A DNA stretch of 64,000 bases from an uncultured Ruminococcus sp. Lineage in GTDB: Bacteria; Bacillota; Clostridia; Oscillospirales; Acutalibacteraceae. Positions 1 to 8,996 of this stretch are shown piece by piece. Under the pieces are notes generated by a model. It saw only the letters and a program-made list of their open reading frames with translations. It was not told where the DNA came from and did no database searches. A program made the position numbers and the translations under genes. Each line of letters begins with the position of its first letter. Position 1 is the stretch's first letter. Where the stretch lies: NCBI GenBank assembly GCA_902778175.1, contig CACYWT010000020.1, positions 1-64,000 of the forward strand, in the 5' to 3' direction.

Positions 1-460
1 CGCGTTCAAAACCGCTATTAATGCAGCTTTATTTCTACTCACGCACCCCATGCGAGGTGCGACGTACACTCCCGACCAGTGGAACGCATATTACGATTTC
101 TACTCACGCACCCCATGCGAGGTGCGACATATCAAGACCGAATTTTCGAGCTGAACAAAAAATTTCTACTCACGCACCCCATGCGAGGTGCGACTTGTTA
201 CCCCCTCGAGGGGGTAGGCAAAAGAGAAATTTCTACTCACGCACCCCATGCGAGGTGCGACGACATATCCATATTGCATAGATAGACGATATGGAATTTC
301 TACTCACGCACCCCATGCGAGGTGCGACAAAATTGTCGATACAATCGAACACTACACGATCATTTCTACTCACGCACCCCATGCGAGGTGCGACCCGGAC
401 GCGGCAGGCGGTCTACAAGGATATCAGATTTCTACTCACGCACCCCATGCGAGGTGCGAC
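1..460 (-). CRISPR. Type I-C CRISPR array, leader-proximal end
   Basis: Seven identical 33-bp repeats lie at 31-63, 96-128, 162-194, 229-261, 296-328, 362-394 and 428-460. On the plus strand each begins ATTTCTACTC and ends GAGGTGCGAC. Six full spacers of 32-34 bp separate them, and a partial spacer runs off the left edge at 1-30, so the array continues outside the window. Read on the minus strand the repeat starts GTCGCACC, contains a short GCACC/GGTGC palindrome and ends GAGTAGAAAT, which matches the type I-C pattern. The array is therefore co-directional with the cas operon, and its newest end is the repeat at 428-460. None of the repeats is degenerate. Confidence 0.97.
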
Positions 461-633
461 CGCAAAATATAGTATATACTTTGCTTTACACCACAACATG
501 GAGCGGACAAATAATAATATAATTCTAAATACGAATATAATTATTGTGTTTTCCCCTTTTTTGGGGGCGAACCTATCGTATATTCTGAATCATCGGTGGT
601 TCGCATGACTGTTTCTTTTGTTAATCAAGGAGC
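461..633 (-). promoter_or_regulatory. CRISPR leader
   Basis: This AT-rich, gene-free stretch directly follows the last repeat on the cas side, where the leader and array promoter are expected. It holds long A/T runs and a C4T6GGGGGCG segment near 554-569. No single promoter is clear enough to name. Leader function is inferred from position and composition. Confidence 0.6.
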
Positions 634-751
634 TAAGGCAATACCGCACAAAGATAGTGCCGCAGATGCGCCGTCTATTTTTTCGTCAGATTGTGCAAAA
701 CGAGCGTAGTTAACCTGACGGTTATCAAGCGTTTGTGCGGTGTTGCCTTAA
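633..751 (-). repeat. Dispersed palindromic repeat, copy A (internally deleted)
   Basis: This is the first of seven copies of a MITE-like element in the window. Read on the minus strand it opens TTAAGGCAACACCGCACAAA and closes with the inverted form (GTGCGGTATTGCCTTA). It lacks the GACCGCCTTGCGGCTTAGC arm seen in longer copies. It sits between the CRISPR leader and cas2. It encodes nothing of its own. Confidence 0.85.
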
Positions 752-753
752 GC

Positions 754-884
754 TCCGACAAGCTCACTTGATCAGAGTAGGCGACGCCGATAGCAGATGA
801 CGGGATCTTTAACTTTTGCATTCATCAGTAGGGGATTTTACCCCACACCGACAGAAGTATGAATAGCGTCGCCTCAGAGTCGGA
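754..884. other. Large nested inverted repeat, possible structured RNA
   Basis: Four nested complementary arms are visible: TCCGAC 754-759 with GTCGGA 879-884; AGGCGACGC 779-787 with GCGTCGCCT 866-874; ATTCAT 820-825 with ATGAAT 859-864; and GGGG 831-834 with CCCC 841-844. The arms are in correct nesting order and separated by unpaired stretches, more like a folded RNA or recombination site than a plain terminator. It lies immediately downstream of cas2 in the direction of transcription. Its function is unknown. Confidence 0.6.
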
Positions 885-899
885 AAACTTAGACGTCTG

Positions 900-1190
900 T
901 TATATTATTAAAACTCCTTCGGGATTGTATGTGTTTTTTGCACCTATGTGCTCTATACGATGCTCCCAGTTGTTACCAAGATAATATAACCTCAGACTGT
1001 CTTTTTCTTCATCTATTATTGATAAAAGCTTGTTCTTTAATTTCATAAAGGCTGAATAATCCAGATCGGCTTCAAAAACGGAATTCTGAACCCTTTGTGC
1101 GTGATTCTGACACTCTTTTGCGACCTTGCGCAGACGTTTTTTCCCCTTTTCATCACTGGTGGAAACGTCATAGCTTATAAGTACCATCAT
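900..1190 (-). CDS. cas2: CRISPR-associated endoribonuclease Cas2 (type I-C)
   Basis: Cas2 forms the adaptation complex with Cas1 that inserts new spacers at the leader end. The 96-residue product has the ferredoxin-like start MMVLISYDVST, with the conserved Asp after the first strand, and the I-C-typical QRVQNSVFE segment. An in-frame ATG lies 9 bases further upstream, but the chosen start at 1190 is placed well behind AGGTGATC, which overlaps the cas1 stop. It is the last gene of the operon; the array follows about 440 bp downstream on the same strand. Confidence 0.95.
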   Translation of the reverse strand: MMVLISYDVSTSDEKGKKRLRKVAKECQNHAQRVQNSVFEADLDYSAFMKLKNKLLSIIDEEKDSLRLYYLGNNWEHRIEHIGAKNTYNPEGVLII

Positions 1191-1199
1191 ACAGATCAC

Positions 1200-2222
1200 C
1201 TACTTCAATAAAAAACTCGGGTATTCACTGATATCTCCTCGGACATATTTTGCCAGGAGATTGCTTTGTACATATGGGATCAGCCCGAACTGGATCTTTT
1301 GTTTCAGAAACGGATGCGTATAGTCGCTGCGTTTCTTTTCTTGCCATCGTGTGATTACTTTTTTTCTTCCGCTATCATTAAGCCACACTGCACCGGAGAT
1401 CTGCTTTTCAAAATCATCCTCCGATACGATGCGAAGGTTGATAAGACTAAGCACAAACCGTTCAACAAGACATCGTGTCTCTTCAACAAGGTCACAGGCA
1501 AGTGAACTGCGCCCGCTGCGAAGTGCATGGAAAAATCCTATATAACTGTCCAGACCGACAGTCTCAAGCGCTGCTGCAAATTCATTTGTATATAGTGTAT
1601 AAACAAAAGAAAGCATCGCATTGACATTGTCCAGCGGAGGACGCTTATTTCTGTAAGTAAACCGGAATGCGGTACTTTTATTTATTATCATTTTATCGAA
1701 AATGGAAAAGTAAGCATGAGCACAGTTACCTTCTATTCCTAAAAGCTGCTCTGAAGTTGATGCCTGAAACACGGTTTCTGTTCCTTCTTTTAGTGCTTTT
1801 ATGACCCTGAGTATTTCTTCGTTTTCACGAAGATCCGGTGAATCATGCAAAGTCCGCTTTATTGTCTGTATACAGTTACATAGTTTTGCTGATAACGTAT
1901 TTTTTGCCAATATAAGATTTTTTTCTCTGAAAACATCGATCTGAGCCACTCTGAGAAAAACATTTCCTTTTGTCTCTCCGCATACCTTGGCAAGAAACCT
2001 GCCTTGCGGTGAAACAAAATTTATGGGTATACATTTGCTTACACATTTTCCCATGACAGCCGGAGAACAACCCGTATATCCAAAGCAAACTATGTTCTCT
2101 ATATTGTCAAACGGTATCCTGAACTTATTCTCATTTTCAATACGACATACAAGATTTTCACCGTCAAGTGAAAGATAGGCGTTTTCATTGGTGACGTATA
2201 AAGTGTTCAATAGCTTTCTCAT
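1200..2222 (-). CDS. cas1: CRISPR-associated endonuclease Cas1 (type I-C)
   Basis: Cas1 is the integrase of spacer acquisition. The protein has 340 residues if started at the ATG at 2222, which overlaps the cas4 stop as ATGA; a longer reading inside cas4 is unlikely. It begins MRKLLNTLYVT, as type I-C Cas1 does. The expected metal ligands are visible: Glu near residue 162 (LLGIEGNCAH), His near 232 (IGFFH) and Asp near 244 (ACDLVEE). It is translationally coupled to cas4 and followed by cas2. Confidence 0.96.
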   Translation of the reverse strand: MRKLLNTLYVTNENAYLSLDGENLVCRIENENKFRIPFDNIENIVCFGYTGCSPAVMGKCVSKCIPINFVSPQGRFLAKVCGETKGNVFLRVAQIDVFREKNLILAKNTLSAKLCNCIQTIKRTLHDSPDLRENEEILRVIKALKEGTETVFQASTSEQLLGIEGNCAHAYFSIFDKMIINKSTAFRFTYRNKRPPLDNVNAMLSFVYTLYTNEFAAALETVGLDSYIGFFHALRSGRSSLACDLVEETRCLVERFVLSLINLRIVSEDDFEKQISGAVWLNDSGRKKVITRWQEKKRSDYTHPFLKQKIQFGLIPYVQSNLLAKYVRGDISEYPSFLLK

Positions 2223-2851
2223 GGCTCTTTCTCCAATAGCTCTTTGATAGATTCTCTCAGACTGCGGAATTTTACCGCTTTTGGCATACACATATCCTTC
2301 ATGGAGCAGCCGCTGCACTTCTGGTCTTTTCTGACGGGCGGAATAATACCCCTGAGCTTATAATCACGTATTTTCGCCAGCAGAGCCTTTAACTCTCTGT
2401 CGTATTCTGGATAACCTTCGGACAGGGGCAGTTTTATCCGTTTTTTTACATCCGCATAATAGATATAGCCTTCACAGTCACACCCGAAAACATGATCTGT
2501 GCATATTTTCTGAGCAAATACCTGCATCAGGTCATCATGGTTGTATTCTCCGTTTTTTGGCTTTGCAGGCTTATATTCAACAAGAGAATATTTGCCGTCT
2601 TTGCTTATTTCAAGACAGTCCGTCACACCATACAGTCCATATTCCGGGAGGTCATTATATACGCTTACAGCAGTATAAACCCTCTTGTTTCTTGAATTAT
2701 ATGAGCCTGTATCATGTACTCTTTCATGCATAAGATCGGATTTAGTAACATAATAATTCTCCGCCCATGCACAGTCTATCTCTATAAGTCCCCATCTGTG
2801 CGGACAGTATAAAAAATGCTGAATGGACCTGACAGAGATATCATCATTCAT
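2219..2851 (-). CDS. cas4: CRISPR-associated exonuclease Cas4
   Basis: Cas4 is a RecB-like nuclease that trims prespacers and helps select PAM-proximal ends for Cas1-Cas2. The 210-residue protein carries the N-terminal iron-sulfur Cys in the FLYCPHRW motif and a C-terminal Cys trio (CSGCSMKDMC). It also has a RecB-type core with Asp in GVTDCLE and the E-x-K pair in LVEYKP. Its start overlaps the end of cas7 and its stop overlaps cas1, so translation is coupled on both sides. Confidence 0.95.
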   Translation of the reverse strand: MNDDISVRSIQHFLYCPHRWGLIEIDCAWAENYYVTKSDLMHERVHDTGSYNSRNKRVYTAVSVYNDLPEYGLYGVTDCLEISKDGKYSLVEYKPAKPKNGEYNHDDLMQVFAQKICTDHVFGCDCEGYIYYADVKKRIKLPLSEGYPEYDRELKALLAKIRDYKLRGIIPPVRKDQKCSGCSMKDMCMPKAVKFRSLRESIKELLEKEP

Positions 2852-3699
2852 AGCTTTTCAATGATCTCCACACCCTCAGGCATTTCTTCATCAATGCTGA
2901 TGCTGTAATCAGAAAATTTCCTTGGCGGTGCGGTATTTTCAGTAATGGATATTTTGTCAAAGAGTATGTGCGAGGGACAATTTCCCAGAACGCTGTCATG
3001 CTTGAAGATGATAAGCTTTCTCATGCACATCTTTCCTCTTGCGGCACTGTGATCCTCCTCAAACATATTGATGATTGCTTTCCATAGAAGCTCAAGATCA
3101 TCCTCACTCAGATCGGTGGTTTTGTTGGCAAGGGCAGCGGAAACATATCCCTCAGCGCGGTACAGGGCATAGGGTATAAAGCTCTTTTTACCCATCTCGT
3201 TATTCTTGTTTTTAAAATCATCTTCAGTCGTTACTGCCTGACGAGTGATAGTGATATCCTGGATATTGACGGGAGATATGCTTCTTGCAAAATTTATCTG
3301 CACAGGTCCCCTTACAATTCCGCAGGGATCATCGCCTGTTGACATTACTGCACCAAACATCCTGACATCATAGTAATTCTTGCACATAAATTTTCTTGCT
3401 GTATCCACATCATTTTTATTTTTGCCCTTCTGACCTTTTTTCAGGTCATTGTTTCCATAAGCATCTGTAAACTTCGTGTTCAAAGCCTTATCCATCTTGA
3501 CAAGAATGTTATAGCCCTCTTCGCCGCCCTTGACAAGCTCAACATAATTCCTGATCTTTCTTTTCAGGCATACGTCCGTTACATAGCCCAGACCGCTTTC
3601 TGCGTCAATTCTCGGAGTGTTGCCTGCATCCGGGTCGCCGTTAGGATTTCCGTTCTCCACGTCGAAAAGCATTACAAAATCATATCTGTTATTGATCAT
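2848..3699 (-). CDS. cas7: Type I-C Cascade backbone subunit Cas7 (Csd2)
   Basis: Cas7 polymerises along the crRNA in the type I-C surveillance complex. The 283-residue protein begins MINNRYDFVMLFDVENGNPN; the ENGNPNGDPD segment is the hallmark of the Csd2 family. The chosen ATG at 3699 follows AAGGAGGAAAACTAAA, a strong ribosome site that overlaps the last codons of cas8c, so the ATG ten codons upstream is rejected. A central segment, FGAVMSTGDDPCGIVRGPVQ, is also typical. Its stop overlaps the cas4 start. Confidence 0.95.
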   Translation of the reverse strand: MINNRYDFVMLFDVENGNPNGDPDAGNTPRIDAESGLGYVTDVCLKRKIRNYVELVKGGEEGYNILVKMDKALNTKFTDAYGNNDLKKGQKGKNKNDVDTARKFMCKNYYDVRMFGAVMSTGDDPCGIVRGPVQINFARSISPVNIQDITITRQAVTTEDDFKNKNNEMGKKSFIPYALYRAEGYVSAALANKTTDLSEDDLELLWKAIINMFEEDHSAARGKMCMRKLIIFKHDSVLGNCPSHILFDKISITENTAPPRKFSDYSISIDEEMPEGVEIIEKL

Positions 3700-3700
3700 T

Positions 3701-5512
3701 TTAGTTTTCCTCCTTGTTGTTTTTATCAAAAAATGCCTGTACCTGATGATAATAGCCGATCATAAACTTACCCTGTTCCGTCAGCATAAGTGTATCGGGA
3801 AATTCGCTGTTGATCTTTGAGATGATCTCCTGCACCATTTTGCTGTAAAAGATCCTGTTTCCGTCATTCAGCTTCTTTACATGATTCTGCGACAGTGAAA
3901 GAAGCTTCGGGAAAACAAGTGCTGGTTTAGATGCCGCCGATGCAAAATATGCATCCTTGATAGTACGGTTGAGCTTTACGGGTGCGGCTGACAGCTCCTG
4001 TATTCTTTCCAGAACTGCAAACAGTCTGCCGCATAAGTATGCCTGATTGGTATTGCTGATATCGAGAGCCACTGTTAATTCCTCCTTCTTGTTTGACGCT
4101 CTTGATTTTCTGTTTATGCAGGCTTTTATTACGCCTGCGCGGACATAGTTGATATACTGGTCTGTTTTTACTCTTGTAACAAGTGTAGAAAGCAGATAAT
4201 CCGGATATGGTGAGCCATATAATATTGATTTGAATATTGATGACAGCAGCGGCGAACCGACACTTGTATCACTGCTTTTGGGTGACACAAGTTCCTTTTT
4301 CAGCCGCCAGAGCGGAACCGGACCTTTGCTTTGTGTGATAAACATATCCTCCTGATGTTGTGCAATAGAGAAAAGGATATCCGCAAACCGTCTGCGATAG
4401 ATGAATTTAAGCGACAGACGGGACGAGTTCGGTTTTAAGCCAATGATATAAAAATCAATGTTTTCATCTATGCCAGTCAGATCGGAAAGCCGTTCCTTTG
4501 TAACTTTTCCCTCCCTTGCAAGCTTAAAGGTATCGGACAGCATTTGTTCAGTCTGAGTTTTATCCATTTTGTCATCGTCTGAAGCTCCGTTAAAGAACAG
4601 ATCAAACATATCGCAGCAGCTTTCATTTTGTGTTCCGCCTGTAGCCCAATAGATCAGGGTCATATCGTCAATGGCTGTACGATGCCTTTTATCTGCAAGC
4701 AGGGCATTGAGAGCAGTTGTATATTTTTTCATAGCTTCTTCCGAAATATTACTGTTATATGACTGCTCATTACCGTAGGAGCAGCCTGCGGAGGTCTTGA
4801 AGCCTATAAGCACAGTTCCCGAAGCAAGACCTCCTGCCACACCCTTGATTTTATTATGTATTCTTGCAATCGGCAGATCTTCACCGGTAACAGCACACTG
4901 AGCCGAATGTTCATCATCTGACAGATCGTTCACAGCATACAATGAAAGCTTGCTGATTATCTGAGGTTCGTCCTGAATAAGATGATCCGGATAACCGCTC
5001 AGACAAAATCCAAAATAGGAGCTTTTATACTCTTTTCCGAGAGTAAGCAAATTAGGATTATTGGTTTCATTTTCCGGTATCCAGCTCTGTATATAATTCC
5101 TGTACGCATTTATTACAGGTGAATCCATCCCGTCAATAAACTCAAGATTTGCTTTGACAAAGGCTTCATGGGATTTACGCGCTTTGTTGGTCTTGTCCTC
5201 TGCTGTAAATCCATCCTTCTCATAATTCAGCCCGAATATATACAGCGGTCTGTGTTCAATTATGTTTGATTCTATACCGGATTTTTCTGTTCTTTGCGGC
5301 AATTTGAGAGTGTCCGGTTCAAGGCGTTCTTTTTTCTTTCCTTTTTTGTCCTCAACAATTCTTTTTTTGAAGTGGGGCATGATTGTATCTATTTTTCCGT
5401 CCGGTGTCAGCGCAATAATATAATGCACTTTCTGTTCTGAATATCCATCCGGTACGACCTTTCCCTCTTTAGCCAGTTCATCATAATATTCGCACAAGGC
5501 ATTTATCAGCAT
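3701..5512 (-). CDS. cas8c: Type I-C Cascade large subunit Cas8c (Csd1)
   Basis: Cas8c is the large subunit that recognises the PAM and helps unwind target DNA; in I-C systems a small Cas11-like subunit is often translated from an internal start in this gene. The 603-residue length fits the family. The N-terminal region has HYIIALTPDGKIDTI, and a later TGEDLPIARIHNKIKG resembles the Csd1 core. Its ATG at 5512 overlaps the cas5 stop, and its last codons contain the cas7 ribosome site. A likely internal Cas11 start in the 3' half cannot be fixed by eye. Confidence 0.93.
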   Translation of the reverse strand: MLINALCEYYDELAKEGKVVPDGYSEQKVHYIIALTPDGKIDTIMPHFKKRIVEDKKGKKKERLEPDTLKLPQRTEKSGIESNIIEHRPLYIFGLNYEKDGFTAEDKTNKARKSHEAFVKANLEFIDGMDSPVINAYRNYIQSWIPENETNNPNLLTLGKEYKSSYFGFCLSGYPDHLIQDEPQIISKLSLYAVNDLSDDEHSAQCAVTGEDLPIARIHNKIKGVAGGLASGTVLIGFKTSAGCSYGNEQSYNSNISEEAMKKYTTALNALLADKRHRTAIDDMTLIYWATGGTQNESCCDMFDLFFNGASDDDKMDKTQTEQMLSDTFKLAREGKVTKERLSDLTGIDENIDFYIIGLKPNSSRLSLKFIYRRRFADILFSIAQHQEDMFITQSKGPVPLWRLKKELVSPKSSDTSVGSPLLSSIFKSILYGSPYPDYLLSTLVTRVKTDQYINYVRAGVIKACINRKSRASNKKEELTVALDISNTNQAYLCGRLFAVLERIQELSAAPVKLNRTIKDAYFASAASKPALVFPKLLSLSQNHVKKLNDGNRIFYSKMVQEIISKINSEFPDTLMLTEQGKFMIGYYHQVQAFFDKNNKEEN

Positions 5513-6234
5513 TTCATCATCTCCTTGTATTTGCGGACATCGATTATCCCATTTATCATATGAGGTCTGTAATAACGGGTTGACGCTTTATCGGAAAAGA
5601 CGGGATCGTTCCAGTCGTTATTGAGCGGTATCCCTTTGTCGTTGAATTCTACCTTATAGCTCATAAAACCGATGTCAACATCTCCGAGCGACTGTATCTC
5701 CGGACTGATAAGCGACAGGTCAAAATCATCTACAAGCTCTATCCTTCTTACAGGGAACTCCGAGCAGCCGAAGCATGGAGTACGGAAGCATTGTCCCTTA
5801 TCAAGCCGTCTTTTGATTATATTGTAATGTTTCTTTTCGTCCTCGTCGTCATGTGTGCTTTTAAGACCTGTCATCTCAAAATGAAATTCTATCCCGTAGC
5901 ATACATCTTTCAGAAGCATAGATGCTCTTTGTGTTCTGTCCTGTGATGTATAGATGCAGGGGTCTTTATCGTTCCCGTTCATCTGACCCTTTACATTCTG
6001 GAGAGATACCTTTTCCTTAAGCTCATTTCTCCTGACATTTGTAAAATTGATAGGATTGAACACAATTATCCTGTCGATCTCATAACGTATTGCAGGCTTC
6101 CAGTAAATACTTTTTAACATTCCTTCCAGCGCTCCGGGAGGCGGCACGTCATAGCTTACCCTTTCGACCTTCATTTCCGGTCTGGTAAACAGAGCATAGT
6201 CTCCCTCTGCAATTATTCTGAATCCCTTGCTCAT
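5506..6234 (-). CDS. cas5c: Type I-C crRNA-processing endoribonuclease Cas5c
   Basis: In type I-C systems, which lack Cas6, Cas5 (Cas5d/Cas5c) cleaves the pre-crRNA and stays bound to the 5' handle. The 242-residue protein has the family start GFRIIAEGDYALFTRPE followed by VSYDVPPPGALEGMLKS, which is highly characteristic. A CFRTPCFGCSEFP segment near residue 155-170 is also typical. The ATG at 6234 follows AAGGAGGAATC. No cas6 gene is present, in line with this role. Confidence 0.95.
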   Translation of the reverse strand: MSKGFRIIAEGDYALFTRPEMKVERVSYDVPPPGALEGMLKSIYWKPAIRYEIDRIIVFNPINFTNVRRNELKEKVSLQNVKGQMNGNDKDPCIYTSQDRTQRASMLLKDVCYGIEFHFEMTGLKSTHDDEDEKKHYNIIKRRLDKGQCFRTPCFGCSEFPVRRIELVDDFDLSLISPEIQSLGDVDIGFMSYKVEFNDKGIPLNNDWNDPVFSDKASTRYYRPHMINGIIDVRKYKEMMKC

Positions 6235-6248
6235 TCAATGATTCCTCC

Positions 6249-8444
6249 TTATAAATAATAATCCCTTGCTTCAAGCGAAATACCCTTGTCAGGGTCATAA
6301 TAGTCCTTGTTTTCCAGACACCATATCCCGCCGTACTCCTTTACAACGCCCTGCTCTATCAGCTTTTTCAGCTCATATTCATATATTGTAAAACAATATT
6401 TTCTGAGCTTTTTGTGATCTGCAAAGCCGCAGTATCTGAGTTGAGATATAAGCTCTCTGCTTTCATCATTACATTCAACAGCTACAGAAACGGTTCTGTG
6501 TTTTATAAGCCTGAATTTTTCGGCATATTCAGCAAAGGGAATGGAATTTATTTTTGAAACATCTTTCGCAATGGTCTGCTCTCTGATCTTTTCATCGTTG
6601 AGATCATATATTCGTCTGTAGTATTCCTCTATACATTCCGGTGATGAAATATCCGTATAGCTTTCCGTAAGCGAACGGGTTATATTTTCTTTTATGCCTT
6701 CCTGCAGTCTGTTAAAACGGAATATGCTTATAATTCCATCCTGCCTTTTTCCCTCACGGTTACAGCGTCCTCCTGCCTGCAGGATACTGTCAAGTCCGGA
6801 CAATTCCCGATAAACGGTAAAGAAATCCAGATCTACACCGGCTTCGATAAGTGATGTTGAAATGACCACGATATGTCTGTCTTCGGGTAGATTATCAAGC
6901 GCAGGATAGTCCTTATAAAGCTGAGCCAGATCCTTTTTAATGCTGTCGATAACACGCTTTCTGTCGTATGCGGTCATATATGTAGAGAGATGATATTTTT
7001 TGTATTTATTGTCCGGCAGCATTTTATAAAGCTTTGCAGCCGTCGATCTTTTATTAACGACAATCAATGATGATGGCTTGGAAGATGCCTGTGAGAGCAG
7101 TTCTTCTTCACTGATCTCGCCTAAATTTATAAATTGTCCTTTTTTGAAATTTCCGAACAATGATCTGTCTGTTATCAGGTCTGTTATTTGGCTGTCATTC
7201 AGAGCGTATTTTTTTATAAGAGAGTCGAAATCCGGCATTGTGGCTGTAAGAAATACTGCCTCGCTGTTTAACAGCCTTGTTATATAAGAAACCGCACGAA
7301 GACAGGGCTTGATATATTCAACAGGCATCAGATGAGCTTCATCAAAGATAATAATACTGTCCGCCATATTATGCAGCTTTCTGAGTCTGTTTCTTTTATT
7401 TGCATAAACCGACTCAAAAAACTGTACCGATGTAGTAACAATAATCTGTGCGTTCCAGTTTTCCGTTACGTTTTTCAGATGCTGTCTGTAATCCTCATCC
7501 TTATCCGTATCGTCAATACAAAAAGACGACTGGTGCCTGAGTATCTGTGCGCTTTCCCCGAAGGTCTTTTCAAACTCGTCCACAGTCTGATCTATGATGC
7601 TGTTATAAGGTATGACGTAGATAATACGTTTTTTGCCTGTTTTTATCGCACGTACCAGAGCAAATTTCATGCTGCAAATAGTCTTTCCGCTGCCGGTAGG
7701 CATATTCATCAGATATATTTCTGAATCTATACTGACCTTATCATAAACCTGCTTTTGAAGAACGGAGCGTGATTTTTGAAGGACTGTTTCCGGTCTGAAA
7801 CTGGCAAGCTTCTGATTGATCTTGTCAAGACAAGTTTTGAAGTCGGATCTCAGTTCAACATCCTTTCTGCCGCTGCAGAAATATGCTGTATCAACAGAAT
7901 CCGCATCGGTAAGACAGGAAAAGCAATATCTTGTGATGAAAGCAAAGGCTTCTATAAAACATTCCATGTCTTTCCGGCACTGCGGACATTTCTGCATATA
8001 ATTTGCAAGTCCGGAAATATCCGGCTGCTTGATCGTTATCTCGGCCTTGTAGTCGCTGTAGTCTTCTGATAAACTCTCTCTTTTTAGTCTCCCGTAGAGA
8101 GATGAATCATTCTGTGTGTCAGATTGCACACCACCGTCGGGAATACCTGAATGATGTCCTGCAATACAATACTGCATCATAAGAACGGCAGGATTATTTC
8201 CGAAAAGCTTACCTGCTTCTATAGCTCCGCAAACGGAATGTTCAACTTTTATGTTTTTTGCACCGTTTATTCTGTCCTGAAAGGATGGCTGGTATTTTCC
8301 GATATCATGGAGAAGCCCCATACAATAGTTTATCTGCTTCAGCTCTTCCAAAGAAAACTGTTCTGCTGTTTTTGCTGTTGCGTATGCATGCTCCTTGATC
8401 GTTTGTACAACATCGGAATCAGGCTTTTTATGTGCAATCTTCAT
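6249..8444 (-). CDS. cas3: CRISPR-associated helicase/nuclease Cas3 (HD fused to SF2 helicase)
   Basis: Cas3 is recruited by Cascade to unwind and degrade the targeted DNA. The 731-residue protein has an N-terminal HD nuclease domain (GLLHDIGKYQPSF near residue 46, EHSVCGA, AGHHSG near 98). A DExH helicase follows: Walker A MPTGSGKT near 251, IIFDEAHL near 369, TATMP near 401, and motif VI QAGGRCNREG near 558. The ATG at 8444 is preferred because GAGAGGTGG stands just upstream; an in-frame GTG at 8453 would lie inside that ribosome site. It is the first gene of the cas operon. Confidence 0.96.
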   Translation of the reverse strand: MKIAHKKPDSDVVQTIKEHAYATAKTAEQFSLEELKQINYCMGLLHDIGKYQPSFQDRINGAKNIKVEHSVCGAIEAGKLFGNNPAVLMMQYCIAGHHSGIPDGGVQSDTQNDSSLYGRLKRESLSEDYSDYKAEITIKQPDISGLANYMQKCPQCRKDMECFIEAFAFITRYCFSCLTDADSVDTAYFCSGRKDVELRSDFKTCLDKINQKLASFRPETVLQKSRSVLQKQVYDKVSIDSEIYLMNMPTGSGKTICSMKFALVRAIKTGKKRIIYVIPYNSIIDQTVDEFEKTFGESAQILRHQSSFCIDDTDKDEDYRQHLKNVTENWNAQIIVTTSVQFFESVYANKRNRLRKLHNMADSIIIFDEAHLMPVEYIKPCLRAVSYITRLLNSEAVFLTATMPDFDSLIKKYALNDSQITDLITDRSLFGNFKKGQFINLGEISEEELLSQASSKPSSLIVVNKRSTAAKLYKMLPDNKYKKYHLSTYMTAYDRKRVIDSIKKDLAQLYKDYPALDNLPEDRHIVVISTSLIEAGVDLDFFTVYRELSGLDSILQAGGRCNREGKRQDGIISIFRFNRLQEGIKENITRSLTESYTDISSPECIEEYYRRIYDLNDEKIREQTIAKDVSKINSIPFAEYAEKFRLIKHRTVSVAVECNDESRELISQLRYCGFADHKKLRKYCFTIYEYELKKLIEQGVVKEYGGIWCLENKDYYDPDKGISLEARDYYL

Positions 8445-8483
8445 AGTTTCCACCTCTCTGTGTGAATAATATAATCTGTTTTG

Positions 8484-8512
8484 ATTATATCATCGTTAAC
8501 TAATGATTTCAA
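8484..8512 (-). promoter_or_regulatory. Sigma-A promoter of the cas operon
   Basis: On the minus strand TTGAAA (8507-8512) and a perfect TATAAT (8484-8489) are separated by exactly 17 bp. Transcription would start about 30-35 bases before the cas3 ATG. No other promoter of this quality lies within the operon. Confidence 0.85.
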
Positions 8513-8996
8513 TAGTAATTCTATTTTATGTGTACAAAAAAACGTACAAGTATATTTATGAAAATAATAATTTATTGGTAACAAACATCCGACTGTTATC
8601 TATGTCAAAATATACACTTGACTTCCCTATTTTTTTAAAACTAACTTTTACCGCTTTTTTCCCGGCTTTTTCCGGTTTTCTTTTTCTTCCTATCAACCCA
8701 TAATGACAGTGATAATCAGAAAAATATAATAGTTTCATTTCTTTTCAAAATAAGCGAAAACTATTTCTGCAACTTATTTATCAATTTAAGGCAATTATGA
8801 TCCGTAAGGGCGCCGAGACAAATCGGTGTCCTTTTTTTATATACATATCAGACCCTTTAAGAGTATTGTCTGAAAAAGTATGAATATCTGATCGGTTTAT
8901 TGTTTTTTCAAATTTTTCTATGATCTGTCAGAAATCATCGATATATATTTCTATACTCCGTATAAGCAACATAGAATTATCCGGAGGTAATGAATT
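8513..8996. other. Intergenic region with one hairpin terminator
   Basis: This is AT-rich, gene-free DNA between the divergent cas operon and the recombinase island. At 8807-8838 a 10-bp stem (AGGGCGCCGA with TCGGTGTCCT, two G-T pairs) is followed by seven T residues on the plus strand. It is a good rho-independent terminator or leader attenuator, with no plus-strand gene upstream of it. A reading frame of 60 codons on the minus strand (8556-8738) has no supporting start or family and is not called. Confidence 0.6.

Noticed and set aside
21..608. Several ORFs across the CRISPR array
   Set aside because: They are translations of the repeats (recurrent THAPHARCD and SRTPCEVR) and have no coding meaning.
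2223..2318. Longer Cas1 reading starting 32 codons upstream inside cas4
   Set aside because: The ATG at 2222 overlaps the cas4 stop and gives the normal Cas1 N-terminus; the extension is the cas4 3' end in another frame.
8556..8738. 60-codon ORF on the minus strand between cas3 promoter and recombinase
   Set aside because: Lys/Tyr-rich translation of AT-rich DNA, no ribosome site and no recognisable family; it also lies upstream of a strong promoter pointing the same way.
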